A DNA stretch of 64,000 nt from Phlegmacium glaucopus (Eukaryota > Basidiomycota > Agaricomycetes > Agaricales > Cortinariaceae): positions 196,963-260,962 of the forward strand of contig MU130362.1 of assembly GCA_015039465.1 (NCBI GenBank), written 5' to 3'. Below the pieces are notes generated by a model. That model was given only the letters and a program-made list of their open reading frames with translations. It ran no database searches and had not been told where the DNA came from. This document shows positions 21,470-33,479 of this stretch, in pieces. Each line of letters starts with the position of its first letter. Within the stretch, counting starts at the first letter, position 1. The position numbers were made by a program, and so were the translations under genes.

Positions 21470-23095
21470 CATTTTGGCACGGGGTTCTTTCTTTCTTTAG
21501 GTAAGGTTCTACCATATAGCGTGTGTTTCGTTAGGCCATGTGCTCACCCTCAAGTTTCCCTTGTCTTGTTGTGTTCAATGTAGCTGTTTCTAATTGACAA
21601 TGGATAAGCACATGCGGTTTGGATATCCAATCTATAACTATTTCGACGGATCATGACGTCTGGCTACATATCCTGGATTTAACCCCTGATCATCGCGCCA
21701 CTTGCTACTTTCCCTTCTTTTGATCATGTAACATGCTGCTCAAAGGTTTCTTCGATGAGATGTGAGTTGAGAACCATACTTTGGCTCTGTCCGCCCAAAG
21801 TTATGCCTTATTACATATCGCGACGATTTATATCATCTATTCATGACGACCCCGACTCGTACTGCTTTCAGTTGACCATGCTTAACCTATCCATCTCTGA
21901 GTCACCCATGACGGTTCAGCCATTAAGCCACGCTCTCACTCACACACGTAAAGTCTGGCTAATTTTATGTCCTTGGGCCCAGTTCGCACTCTATTTTGAG
22001 AATCTGTCTTTCCCTTTCTCTTTCAGATTTGAGAGTTGGACTTGGACTCTATGCTTGGGATCACAGACTCTCTATTCCCGTCGGCTGGCGCCCAGAATTT
22101 CGACAAATTCATCCTTGGACTAAAGACTGGTCTATCATTAGTACTCTCAAGTCGGATCAATATACCCACAAGCTATCCAATATATGGTCGAACATCGTAA
22201 GTATATAGCATATAAAAGAAAACAAGAATTGAAATTTTTGCCGACGAGAGCGCGCAAATCGACAGCAGCATGTAAGTTTCCAATTTGAATTATAAGGGTT
22301 TCATGAAAAGATAACCTAACAACCTATCGAACCACCTTTTTATCTTGCTAAAAAGACATTGACATAAATTTTCCTCGGCAGGGGTGGCAGCAGCTGAGTT
22401 CCTCATCGTGGTACCAGAGCCAAGAGCCTTTGGTATATCCACTTCTGATGGAAGATTCGAATAAGGATACGAGGCGCGCTGAAATCTCAAAGGTCGGGTG
22501 GACCATGGAGTGGGAGGATATACATGTTCGACATTGTTGGGTGAAGAAGTTGGCTATGTCAATTGGCTTTTGAGCATATTACTCGCCTCCCCGAACGATC
22601 GCCTACCATGCGACGCGCCGCTGGTGCTTCTGCTGGTCCGGTCCGTTCTGTTTCGCGGCACTGATGTGGTATTATGTCTGCTTGACCATACATGTGAGTG
22701 TCATTTTTGATAGGACCATAAAAATATGCGGCGTACTTGAGGAACGCCTATCTGGATCATTGGCAGAGGGAGCAAGGAGTACGGTGGGGAAGGTGAACTC
22801 TAAGTGTGAAATTTTTATTTCAGTTATGTTCCAGAGGCACTGCAAATGAGCTTGACCTTCGATAGGTGGCGATTTGCTGATAAATGTCCTGTCGGCACTT
22901 TCGATATCATTGAAGGACCTTGTATTCGTTGTGGTTTGACTACGGTCTACATGGTTGAAGTCGCGTTGAATCGTTATGTCGGTCCTAGTAGTAAAGAGAG
23001 AGAAATTGAACATATAGCGCAACCGGGGATGGTGATTAGAGAGGAAAACGGGAAAGTGGATAAGGGGCACTTGCAAGGGGGAAATTAGAACTTGC
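21470..23095 (+). pseudogene. Dispersed gene-derived repeat, copy C (best preserved)
   Basis: This is the least decayed of three copies. An exon-like block near 22030-22195 reads LGLYAWDHRLSIPVGW and PWTKDWSIISTLKSDQYTHK, ending at a GTAAGTATATAG donor-like site (22197). After a gap with an acceptor-like CAG near 22380, a block reads QGWQQLSSSWYQSQEPLVYP ... WVKKLAMSIGF and stops near 22577. A further conserved part runs to about 23095. The same order in copies A (440-1927) and B (19490-20690) shows that a multi-exon unit was duplicated. The family is not recognised and no complete reading frame can be built, so I call it a pseudogene or transposon relic. Confidence 0.5.
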
Positions 23096-24640
23096 AGCCT
23101 TAAGAAGGTCGCTAAAGTTTATGGGCCTCCGAGAAGTATATCTAGATAACAAGAATTGGGGGGGGGGGGTGGGGGTGCAAATGGAGATAGCCATTTCATA
23201 ACTGATCCGACCGACGCCTCATGTTCTTCTTGAATGACAGCAGAGATCCGTATACTCGAACTCATCTTCGAAGTGCCGTTTCAAATGGACCTTAATACAA
23301 TGACCTATAAATAGTGTCAAAGATTTTACCCAGACAAGCCCACCTATCATCATAGCGCAGACGCTCGTCGTTGATGCAGCATTCGGGATAGACAATTGGA
23401 GGTGATGTAATGGTCGTCGATCACTACTATACCCTCTTAACAAATATAAGCCGTTTCAAACACAACATCGATGGAAAGACCCAGACCAGAACCTGGGCAA
23501 TGAGTACGAACTTGCGCACGGCATCGAACGAGTCAAAAACCAAATCGAATTTATTGCTTACTCATCATTCATGTTGTGGCCTCAAGGCGTTCTGTGACAA
23601 TAAACGACATATCACTGATTCTGATCTGCTTGATCAATACTTGTGAGTGTAATTTTGACATGACCATAAAAATATGCGGCTTACGAAGGCCTATCTGCAT
23701 CACCGGCCGAGGGAGCAAGGAGTACGGGGAAGGGTGAAACTCTAAGTGTAATAATTTTATTTCAGTTATGTTCTACTTAGAGGCAGTTTGACCTTCGATA
23801 CGCACTTTGCTGATAAGTGTTCTGTCTGCACTTTCGATAGCATTGAAGGACCTTGTATTCGTTGTGGTTTGAGTCCGTTTGACTAAAGTCTACATGGTTA
23901 AAGTCATCTTGAATTCTTATGTCGGTCCTAAGTAGGGGTAGACAGAGGGTTTAACATATAGCGCAACCGGGGGGATGGTGTTTCAAGTTTGGAGAGGACA
24001 ATAAAGTGGATTAGGGACGGACTGGCTGCATGAATTCTTTTTCACATTGGTTCAAACTGGATGGACGCCTGTAGTCTCTCCTAGCCAGACTTTGATATAT
24101 GTGATGTGCCCTACGGATCACGATATATGAAGTCTGTTGTTTACCGCGCCCTCCGAACCGTGTCAGAAAGTTGTTATGTAATCTTCGGACTTTGAAAATA
24201 TGGTCGCAGGCGTTTTTCTCAACGAGGAAGAGGTTGTTGGATAAAATTTAGAGAACAAGACTTTTAAGAGATCACAATAATCATTGTTGTAAAAATTTAG
24301 GGAATTATGAGCTGATGTGGAAGAGTTAGGCAAATGGGTGAGCAGTTCGAGGCAATCTCAATGATTATGTAAGGTACTTTCTCTCGTCTGACCCACAGGA
24401 ACGAAATCGACAACGAGAACTCAGCCGCTCAGGACGAAAATTTCACCCGATATTCTTTAAACTAATTCCATATCCCTTGCATATAAAATGTCGCAAAATA
24501 TCCACCCCGTCACGTCCACTCGACGCGACGATAATTGAAGCTCCGAAGATTACATAAGAAATTTCTGACACGGTTTTAGGGGCGCGGTAAAAACAGGACT
24601 AGGACGCCTGTAAGTGACTGGTGTCCGTTGATGTGACATA
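23096..24640. repeat. Partial copy D of the dispersed repeat, then unassigned sequence
   Basis: A G11 run lies at 23157-23168. At 23640-24010 the 3' third of the repeat recurs (cttgtgagtgtaattttgac, agggagcaaggagtacgg, cattgaaggaccttgtattcg), giving a tandem partial copy after copy C. From 24010 to 24640 I see no gene and no clear repeat. Confidence 0.5.
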
Positions 24641-24856
24641 TATGTGATTTTGTCATGTGCCTGCAACGCCCACTCACCGTGGAAGAAGTCGATCGAGCCC
24701 AACCACTCAATAACATCCTATCATATAGTATCAATATTTCAACTACCATATTCTACTATCTCTTCACCAGTGTACACATGGGGACGGAAAAATCATCACT
24801 ATGTCGTGACCCCCCAGATTACCCCATCATCCAGCAACTATCACATACAGAATTCT
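24641..24856 (+). repeat. Left part of a segment also present inverted at 20691-21400
   Basis: Similar to the reverse complement of about 21210-21400, including an accagtgtacacatgg-like block and ccatcatccagcaactatcac. The MITE at 24857 splits it from its continuation at 25309. Confidence 0.5.
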
Positions 24857-25300
24857 AGGCCCCGGGAAGCTCCTGATGGGTGGTGTCCGCGAATTTGGGT
24901 ATTTGAGGCCCAAAAATCATCAAATCTGTGTCCACAAATTTGGGTATTTGAGGATACTTTTGGCGGGTCTTTGTCCAAAAATTTGGGTATTTGAGGGCAG
25001 ATTTTGGCCAAGTCAGGACAAATTAAGTAGAACTGCAGCTCATTATTTAATAACTAAGTCCAACTGCTACATGAGGCTATAATGGAGGTTGCAATGGTGA
25101 CAGTTTGCTCTCCTTGTTAGAAGAGTTGGAGAGTGCAAAATATGAGGTCTGCAGGCGGAAAAAATAAAAAATTGCCTTTTTAGAATGTCACATGACCACA
25201 TCTGTCCGAATTTGTGTATTTGAGGCCCAAAAATTTGTGCATTTGAGGGCAATTTTGGGTGATTTTGCGGACACCAACTATCAGGAGCTTCCCGGGGCCT
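24857..25300. mobile_element. 444-bp MITE with palindromic 8-bp target duplication
   Basis: Terminal inverted repeats AGGCCCCGGGAAGCTCCTGA flank a body rich in aatttgggtatttgagg direct and inverted copies. The 8-bp agaattct lies immediately on both sides (24849-24856 and 25301-25308). The duplicated segment at 20691-21400 lacks the insert at the same place, an empty-site confirmation. An 8-bp duplication suits hAT. No coding capacity. Confidence 0.85.
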
Positions 25301-25308
25301 AGAATTCT

Positions 25309-25791
25309 CTACTGCACGTTGCCCCCATAACTTCTTCAAGGTTTTGACTGTTAACAATATTTGACGCCAAAATGACCACTGGAGGTTTATAGAAACCACA
25401 CATTTCTGAAGATGAAGCTATGTGCGCACACCCTTTCGTTCATCTTTTTTTGGCTTCTTGGTTTTTTTTTTACATTTTTATTTCTTCGTATTGTGTGGCT
25501 TTGAGAACATTGATACTACCTAACCCATTTTTTCTTCCATAATTATGCATAGAGGCTTGTTGTTATCATCAAACCCTTCTCATTGTATCAACTTTACCTT
25601 TCTTCCTTTCTTTCCTTGTTTCTATGACACATCAATTATTATAAATTCCCCAACGCTGTACTAACTCACCTTCATAGGGCGTTACATCTTTCCTCAGCAA
25701 TATACAGATGATGGCGATATTTCAATGTTTGTACAGCATATTGATGCTTGTAAATTGTTGAGTGGAAGGGTTAATGAAAGAGAGGAATGAG
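25309..25791 (+). repeat. Right part of the duplicated segment
   Basis: Collinear with the reverse complement of about 20760-21205 (cttcttcaaggttttgactg, tttatagaaaccac, gatgaagctatgtgcg, acgctgtactaactc, gtacagcatat). Poly-T runs are more frequent here than in the inverted copy. No gene supported. Confidence 0.5.
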
Positions 25792-27029
25792 TAGTGCTGC
25801 CACCAGCTCGGCTCAGAGCCAAAAGCTGTCCAGCCGAGCTGTTGCCAGAGGTGAGCCAAGTCAGGTTTTCCGCTTATGGCTTAAAGGAGCTCTGCTTCCT
25901 AAATTGGGCCGCTCTGAGCTCTGAGCCGCTTGAGCCATTTTGGCCATAGCCATTTTGGGCAAATTGAGCCTAGACGAGTTTCAAGTGCTCGTCTGGGCCC
26001 CTCTTCGACCTCTATTTCACCCACTGCATCTTGTCTGGGCCCCTCCACCTTTCCTCCACCCACCACATTCAAGTGAGCCCAGACAAGCTACAAGCGCTCG
26101 TCTGGGCCCTTCCTCAACCTCTCTCTCACCCCCCCCCCCTTTGTATGTACTTTATGTTTTCTTTATCCCAGAGTGCTTGTTGCTTCTTTCCATGGTTCTC
26201 GGGCAGTATTTTTATATTTATATAGATGTATTTATACTTTTGTATCATAGTAGTGTTATAAATCATTTTATATTTAGTGTCCTGGGTTCTCGGAGCTGTT
26301 CACATGTCGTACCGGCTCCTTTTCTGTCACTTAAGGGACGATATCTGTGGCATTGTCTTTCCTTCCTCCCCCTCATCATTCATCCTTTTCTATCTCATTG
26401 AACACTTTTCCCCAATGCTCCCAAAGAGAAATACACAAAAGAGAAAGGAAACTGTTGTTGAGCTGCCTCATGGTGCCCTTCAGACAACCTTTGCTCTTGA
26501 TAGTAAGTATCATCTGTTCAATTTAATTTTTTATCTGTCTAATTTGCTATAGATCCACCTGGTATATAGTTTTAAATTGTTGATTCATGTATATTTAGAA
26601 TTTCCCTTTTAGATCCTGCTCCTACTCATCAACTAATTCCTCAAAAGGCTGCACCTGCACCGGAGATTAGTATGTTAACCTTAAATTTACACAATAAATT
26701 TCAAATTAATTTCACTATTTAACTATAGATAAAAACAACCCTCCTAATACCATTGCCACTGGGCTTAATCCCTCAGGCCAAGGTATATCATTATAAATTT
26801 GTCCTTAATAATTAAAATTTATTTAAACAATTTTATCTTTAGCTATACTCAATCCTCAACATCAATCCTCTGGTATATACCAATCAATATATATATGTAT
26901 TTCCTTCTTAAAATTTCTCTAGCTCTTGAAAGCCGTATTCGCAAACCCTCAAAGCGACAACAAGGAATAGATCCTCTTCTTCCTATAACACCTGCCAGAC
27001 CCAAGGCTTCTACTAGGACAATCCCAGTT
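25792..27029 (+). mobile_element. Truncated second copy of hAT-2
   Basis: Starts TAGTGCTGCCACCAGCTCGG, matching the left end of hAT-2 (28176), and stays highly similar through the transposase 5' exons (26418-27029 matches 29668-30284). It carries only two or so of the hairpin units that form the array in hAT-2. It stops inside exon 6 of the transposase at CCCAGTT (27029) and is followed by 25 A residues. The right half is missing. In the first exon a CAA codon (26436-26438) stands where hAT-2 has TGA. Confidence 0.88.
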
Positions 27030-27640
27030 AAAAAAAAAAAAAAAAAAAAAAAAAGTCAGTCAAGACCAAGCGTCAAGTCCCTAAGAATTTTTAAAGACTT
27101 GACCAAACTTGACCTGACTTGACGACTTGATAAAATGGGACCCTCCTACCCTGTAAGGATGAAAAACTGAACGATAAAAGACTTTTAACTAGAGAACCAT
27201 TACATACTTGTAACACTTACTAAACCGTCCGAAAAACCCGTATCTTATTACCGACTCCTTTCTCCATTACCGGTGTGAACCATTCATTACTGTAATATAT
27301 TCGTAGATAATCGTGATGGATAAACCCTTTTATATGTTGTAAAAGTTACAATGTATACTTTGACTACGAGTACTTTCAAAATTTCGACAATTTCATCAAT
27401 TAGTTCATTTATAGTTCGTTCACGTCATATAAGAGTCCATAAAAAGCTATTTAAGAATTAAAAGACTAAAATGTTAGTCAAGTAGTCAAGTTTGGTCAAA
27501 TCTTGACTTGACTTGACCAATCTTGACCAAGATTTATCAAGTCAAGTCAAGTCCAAGTCAAGTCGACTCTCCCATAGTCAAGTCACGAGTCAAGTCCAAT
27601 TCCTCCACTTCTTGACTTGACTTGACTTGAAACCATCGGG
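27030..27640. repeat. Poly(A) run and decayed element with CAAGTC/GACTTG repeats
   Basis: An A25 run (27030-27054) is followed by a stretch in which CAAGTC and GACTTG occur in dense clusters at both ends (27055-27135 and 27470-27635), with a plain AT-rich middle. The layout recalls a short hAT derivative with motif-rich subterminal regions. Exact terminal repeats and target duplication were not found. Confidence 0.45.
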
Positions 27641-28175
27641 ATTTCTTCTCCGTCGTTGTCGAATGGAGTACTCAACCCCTGTTGTAACGACACCAGGACC
27701 AACGGCGACAACACCAAACAGTACTAGTGTCAACGGCAGTACCACCACCAGGCACCACCACCATCCCCATCAGTGGAATGGCAGTGTCCGTACCATGGGA
27801 CTCACAAGTTCAACACCACTAACTACTCAAGTTTATACTACATTCCCGACTCTCTACATGGCTCAGGATCTAGTGAGAGATTGATCAGTGACGGTGTAAG
27901 GCTGAACTGGAACTGAACTGAACTTTCAGTTCAGTTCAGTCAGTTCTGGTTCTCTGCATCAGTTCTGAACTGAACTTTGGTAGCCCTACTCTTCTTTGTT
28001 TCCCCACACCCCACCCTCACATTGCATCCTGTCTAGCATGGCCTCACCTCGAGCGCGATGTACCACCTTCACTGCCACTAACTTCTTCGGTTCATACAGA
28101 GTGCAACCGGGGCATTGACAATGCAGACGACAATGCTGGCATGGGGATGATAAGTCACATCAGGTATGTGGTAAG
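27641..28175 (+). other. GTTCAG-rich patch and possible host exon ending at the hAT-2 insertion
   Basis: 27900-27985 is dense in AGTTCAGTTC in both orientations. At 28085-28163 a plus-strand frame reads ECNRGIDNADDNAGMGMISH and ends at a CAG|GTATGT donor-like site at 28163/28164. Beyond hAT-2, an acceptor (CCTTGTAG at 35382) opens an exon reading SWFTHDDAAPVLFPNAVM that ends in GTAAGT (35438). Joined, they stay in frame, so hAT-2 seems to sit in the intron of an unidentified gene or pseudogene. Confidence 0.35.
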
Positions 28176-28337
28176 TAGTGTTGCCACCGGCTCGGCTCAG
28201 AGCCGAAAGCCGTCCAGCCGAGCTGTTGCCAGGGGCGAGCCAAGTCAGGTTTTCTGCTTATGGCTTAAAGAAGCTCTGCTTCCTAAATTGGGCCGCTCTG
28301 AGCCGCTTGAGCCATTTTGGGCAAATTCTGTTGCCTG

Positions 28338-29386
28338 CGCTTGTCTGGGCGCTGCTTTGACCTCTCTTTCTCCCACCATGTTCAAATGAGCCCAGACGAG
28401 CTTCAAGCACTCGTCTGGGCTCCTCCTTGACCTCTCTCTCATCCACCGAGTTAAAATGAGCCCAGACGAGCTTCAAGTGCTCGTCTGGGCTCCTCTTTGA
28501 CCTCTCTTTCACTAAAAACATTGCGCGGGGCCCAGACGAGCTACAACTGCTCATCTGGGCCCCTCCTTGACCTCTCTTCCACAACTACATTCAAACAAGG
28601 CCCAGACGAGCTGCAAGCACTCGTCTGGGCCCCTCCACCTCTCTTTCACCCACCACATTCAAACAAGCCCAGACGAGTTTCAAGCGCTCGTCTGGGCCCC
28701 TCTTCGACCTCTCTTTTACCCACCGCATTGCACAGGGCCTGGACGAGCTACAACTGCTCGTCTGGGCCCCTCCTCAACCTATCTTCCACCAACTACATTC
28801 AAACAAGCCCAGACGAGCTGCAAGCGCTCATCTGGGCCTTTTTTTGACCTCTCTTTCACCCACCACGTTCAAATGAGCCCAGATGAGCTTCAAGCGCTCG
28901 TCTGGGCCCCTCTTTGACCTCTCTTTCACCCACCACATTCAAAGGAGCCCAGACGAGCTTCAAGCGCTCGTCTGGGCCCCTCCTCGATCTCTCTTCACCA
29001 ACTACACTTAAACACGCCCAGACGAGCTTCAAGCGTTCGTCTGGGCCCCTCTTCAACCTCCCTTTCACCTACCACATTTAAACGGGCCCAGATGAGCTTC
29101 AAGCGCTCGTCTAGGCCCCTCCTCCACCTCTATTCACCCACCACGTTCATATGAGCCCAGACAAGCTTTAAGTGCTCGTCTGGGCCTCTCCTCCACCTCT
29201 ATTCACCCACCACGTTCATATGAGCCCAGACGAGCTTTAAGTGCTCGTCTGGGCCTCTCCTCCACCTCTATTTCACCCACTGCATCTCGTCTGGGCCCCT
29301 CCACCTTTCCTTCACCACCACATTCAAGTGAGCCCAGACGAGCTACAAGCGCTCGTCTGGGCCCTTCCTCAACCTCTCTCTCACCC
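28338..29386 (+). repeat. Left hairpin array of hAT-2 (about 14 x 70 bp)
   Basis: The core word CAGACGAG recurs at 28393, 28463, 28533, 28603, 28670, 28740 (variant), 28810, 28880, 28950, 29019, 29089, 29159, 29227 and 29335, a spacing of 70 bp with small slips. Each unit holds GCCCAGACGAGC, a 7-base loop and GCTCGTCTGGGC, a perfect 12-bp stem, followed by a ctctctttcacccaccac spacer. Open frames across it are by-products of the repeat. Confidence 0.95.
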
Positions 29387-29667
29387 CCCCCCTTTCGTAT
29401 GTACTTTGTGTTTTCTTTATCCCAGAGCGCTTGTTGCTTCTTTCCATGGTTCTCAGGCAGTATTTTTATATTTATATAGATGTATTTATACTTTTGTATC
29501 ATTAGTAGTGTTATAAATCATTTTATATTTAGTCCTGGGTTCTCGGAGCTGTTCACATGTCGTACCGGCTCCTTTTCTGTCACTTAAGGGATGATATCTG
29601 TGGCATCGTCTTTCCTTCCCTCCCCTCATCATTCATCCTTTTCTATCTCATTGAACACTTTTCTCCA

Positions 29668-32489
29668 ATGCCCCCAAAGAAAAATACATGAAAGAGAAAG
29701 GAAACTGTTGTTGAGCTGCCTCATGGTGCCCTTCAGACAACCTTTGCTCTTGATAGTAAGTATCATCTGTTCAATTTAATTTTTTATCTGTCTAATTTGC
29801 TATAGATCCACCTGGTATATAGTTTTAAATTGTCAATTCATGTATATTTAGAATTTCCCTCTTAGATCCTGCTCCTACTCGTCAACTAATTCCTCAAAAG
29901 GCTGCACCTGCACCGGAGATTAGTATGTTAACCTTAAATTTACACAATAAATTTCAAATTAATTTCACTATTTAACTATAGATAAAAACAACCCTCCTAA
30001 TACCATTGCCACTGGGCTTAATCCCTCAGGCCAAGGTATATCATTATAAATTTGTCCTTAATAATTAAAATTTATTTAAACAATTTTATCTTTAGCTATA
30101 CTCAATCCTCAACATCAATCCTCTGGTATATACCAATCAATATATATATGTATTTCCTTCTTAAAATTTCTCTAGCTCTTGAAAGCTGTATTCGCAAACC
30201 CTCAAAGCGACAACAAGGAATAGATCCTCTTCTTCCTATAACACCTGCCAGACCCAAGGCTTCTACTAGGACAATCCCAGTTCCTGTTCCCCCAACATCT
30301 TTTGCTTCCCGTCAGATTCAAGTTTCTCAGAACCAAGTAGCAGCTACTGTTTTGTTTACACCTCATGCTAGGCAACATCATCATACAGGTCCAGTTCCAG
30401 CCTATCATCCACCAACAACTCCCACTCCACTAGGGGCTCCTAAACCTGTTACATCCTTATCATCAAACAGCAGTCCATCAGATTCAGAAGTTGAAGATGA
30501 AGTGAGAATTGGATTGGAGAGGCTGGACTTAAAATCCCAATCAGGTTCCCAATCAGGTTCCCAATCACCCCGTGCAGGGCCTCATAGCAAGCAGCGTAAG
30601 GTTACATCAAGACCTAGAGGTGGGGCCAAGGATGTCTGGATCTTTTTTGAGAAATCTTCTGATCGCCACACCTGTTTGTTATGCAAGTACGTCAAATATC
30701 TTTCTCATAGCTATGTATATATTTGATTTGGTTTGTAGACAAGCTCATGCTACCGATCCCAGCCATCATGTTTCAGACTTTAGTGTCACCACTAGTACGT
30801 CAGGTTTACGGAAGCACCTCTTTACAGATCATATTGCAGAATGGATCACTTCATGTGATGATCTCAATATTCCCATCACTGCTGCTGCTGCAGTAGAAGC
30901 TATCCGCAAGTTCCGGAAAGAACCAGAAACTACACCTCTGGAGTCTGAACGCCCTCAATATTCAAAAGAGGCTTTTATTGATGCGATAGTTGACTTTGTG
31001 GTTGGGGATGACCTGGTGTGGTGTAAATTTTATTTCATGATTAAGATATAATAATCAGGATACAGTCACTTAATATAATTGAATCCCCACAGTTGAAGAA
31101 GATCTTTTTGCTCCTTCGTCAAGAGCTTAAGGAGTCTGACATTCCTGGCCGCACAACAATACGCAAAAAAATTGAGAAGGCATACCAGGATTATTTAAAG
31201 CAGCTTGAGGAAGAAATGGCAGTCTGTAAATTTATTTATTTTAATGGTAAAAATACTGACTAGGTTGTAGAAATCAGTGGGGAAAATATCTTTCACCACT
31301 GATGCATGGTCTGATCCAAATCAAACTTCCTTTATGGCTGTGACAGCTCATTGGATCCAGGCCATTGATGAAAAGACATCTACAGGATTGAAGAAGAAGC
31401 TTCGTCTTAGGGCAGATCTGATTGGATTTCACAAGTTACCAGGACGACATACTGGTGAACACCTTGCTCATTGTTTTTTGTTCATCACAGATCACATTAA
31501 AGTCACATCAAAAGTAAGTGAGCTTGTTTTTATTCACATCTAATATATCTACATTAACTAATAGATTGGATGGATTACATGCGACAATGCCTCCAATAAC
31601 CAGACAATGATGGAGTCTTTGCAATATCTTCTCCGAAAGCGCAAAATCAAATTTAGTTGTCTTGAGCAAAGAATACGGTTAGAAAATTGGATTTGTTTAC
31701 AATATTTATTTTTAATTTATCTGTTTAGGTGCTTTCCTCACATAGTCAATCTTGCTTGCAAAGCTGTCATAGTTGCCATCACTTCCCTCAAATACATTGA
31801 TGATACTGTGGAAGGCTATGAAGATTATGAGCCTGGTGTGTATTCCAGAGACTGTATTGCTATTTTTCAGTCACCGGTTAATTCAGTCAGTGCCATTTAT
31901 GATTAAATTTAATTAATATTAAAAAAAATATAGAGTTGTAACAGCAATCTCAAAAAACAATGATTCTCAGAATATGTTCAAGAATATTTGGGGCAGGATT
32001 ATCAACTACTTCGTGATGTACCCACCAGGTGGTCCTCAACCCTATTGATGATTAGCAGAGCTCTCAAGTTGAAAGAGGTAAATTCCACACATACCTTATA
32101 TATTCTTACTTATAAAAGTATAGGCAATTGATGATATTACATCCGACAATGAATTCAAAGACCTACATAAATTCAAGTTGACTGAAGATGATTGGGGTTT
32201 ACTCAAAGACTATCAGGAGATTCTCCAGGTTATTTTTTATTCCTTGTTAGTGAAGTATACTAACATTAAACTACTAGGTTCCTCATGCATTCCAGGAAAT
32301 TTTAAGCAGTGAAACCACACCTACCCTATGTTACTCCATTCCAGCATTTCAATCATTCATCAATCTTTGGACTCAACTTGTAGAAGATAAGCCAGAATGG
32401 GAGAATATTATTCAACCAGGTCTATTCAAGCTGGAGGACTATGTGGATAGACTTAATGATGCACATATTCTAGCTATGGGTGAGATTTA

Positions 32490-32523
<34 letters not shown>

Positions 32524-33394
32524 GAATTATTATTGAATTAGCATAAATATAGCAATTGATCCAGGAAACAAGCTCAGGTTTTACCGTGATGATGAATTTG
32601 ATGATAGAAAATTTGAAACATCAAAAAGAATATTTTTGAAAGCAGTATGTCTATTTTATTTGTAGATTATATGATTCTAATATTTATTATAACAAGATTC
32701 GTGATTCTTGTTCTGAAGATAAATCATCCACTGTCCAGAATCGACCTGCACCATCAAACCCATCTCAGCCAACAGCAGCAGGCATTCTAAGGTTAAAACG
32801 ACAACGAACCTCAGGAAAGCAGACTATGTCTCTGGAAATGGAGGTGGATCAATATCTCAGTAATCCAAATGAAGGAACAGGTATTCTGGATTTTTGGCAG
32901 GTTGTTCTGAGTTTCATGACTTGTGCTTGATTTTTTGCTAATATGTATTGTAGGAACATCAACATCAATATCCTCGCATTTTCAATCTTGCAGTAGATAT
33001 CATACCCATTCAAGCCTCAAGTGTCCCCTGTGAACGGGTCTTCTCATCTGGAAAGCAGACTATGGCACCTCAAAGAAGTCGTATTTCAGGTCAACTGATG
33101 GAAGCATTGCAGATCTTGAAGTTTTCCATTCGAAAAGGTAGACTGTTGAAATTCACAGAAGGCATGTCTTGGAGTGAAGAACTGAAGGAATTTGAGTTGA
33201 TGGCAAGGACAGCACCTCTAGGTGATCCAGAGGCTTATGGGCGTAGCCTAGAGGAACCTGAGTATGACTCAGATGATTTGATAGATGCATTGGATGACTT
33301 GAAGACTAGCATGGGGGCACTGGAAGAGCAGCTTGTTACTGAGTTGGAGGAAGACAGTGAAAATGTGGAAGAAGATGAAGATATATATATGTGA
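29668..33394 (+). pseudogene. hAT-2 transposase, many exons including phase-1 micro-exons
   Basis: DNA-binding and catalytic protein for hAT-2. The exons I can place are 29668-29755, 29806-29814 (9 nt), 29866-29922, 29982-30035, 30096-30125, 30176-30686, 30739-31015, 31093-31221, 31271-31513, 31565-31677 and from 31729 on, with more introns to about 32955. The first five introns are all phase 1. The N-terminal part is Pro/Gln-rich, and a BED zinc finger follows (CLLC at 30675-30686, then TSGLRKHLFTDH near 30800). The RNase H-like core shows FTTDAWSDPN, ITCDNASNNQTM, CFPHIVNLACKAV and LLRDVPTRWSSTLLM. The dimerisation domain (IQASSVPCERVFSSGKQTM, ISGQLMEALQILKF) is at 33010-33130, and the acidic C-terminus stops at 33394. 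Defects are TGA at 29689-29691 and 31961-31963, and an A-run near 31955 that seems one base short. Confidence 0.85.
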
Positions 33395-33479
33395 TGAATA
33401 TGTAATAACAATGTACAATAGGACAATAGTAAGATATGGCAATTATGAAGTATGTCTCTAGGATGTAAACACAAGTTGC
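33395..33479. other. Short AT-rich 3' flank of the hAT-2 transposase
   Basis: AT-rich stretch between the transposase stop and the right array, likely its 3' UTR. AATAAC and ACAATA words could serve polyadenylation, but no signal is decisive. Confidence 0.3.

Noticed and set aside
27897..27990. GTTCAG-rich patch as a complete MITE (TAAGGCT ... AGCCCTA)
   Set aside because: The ends match only partly and no target duplication is present.
28338..29386. Regular repeats with conserved palindromes, superficially like a CRISPR array
   Set aside because: The spacers are nearly identical to each other, the unit is 70 bp, the arrays lie inside a hAT element with target duplications, and the genome is eukaryotic.
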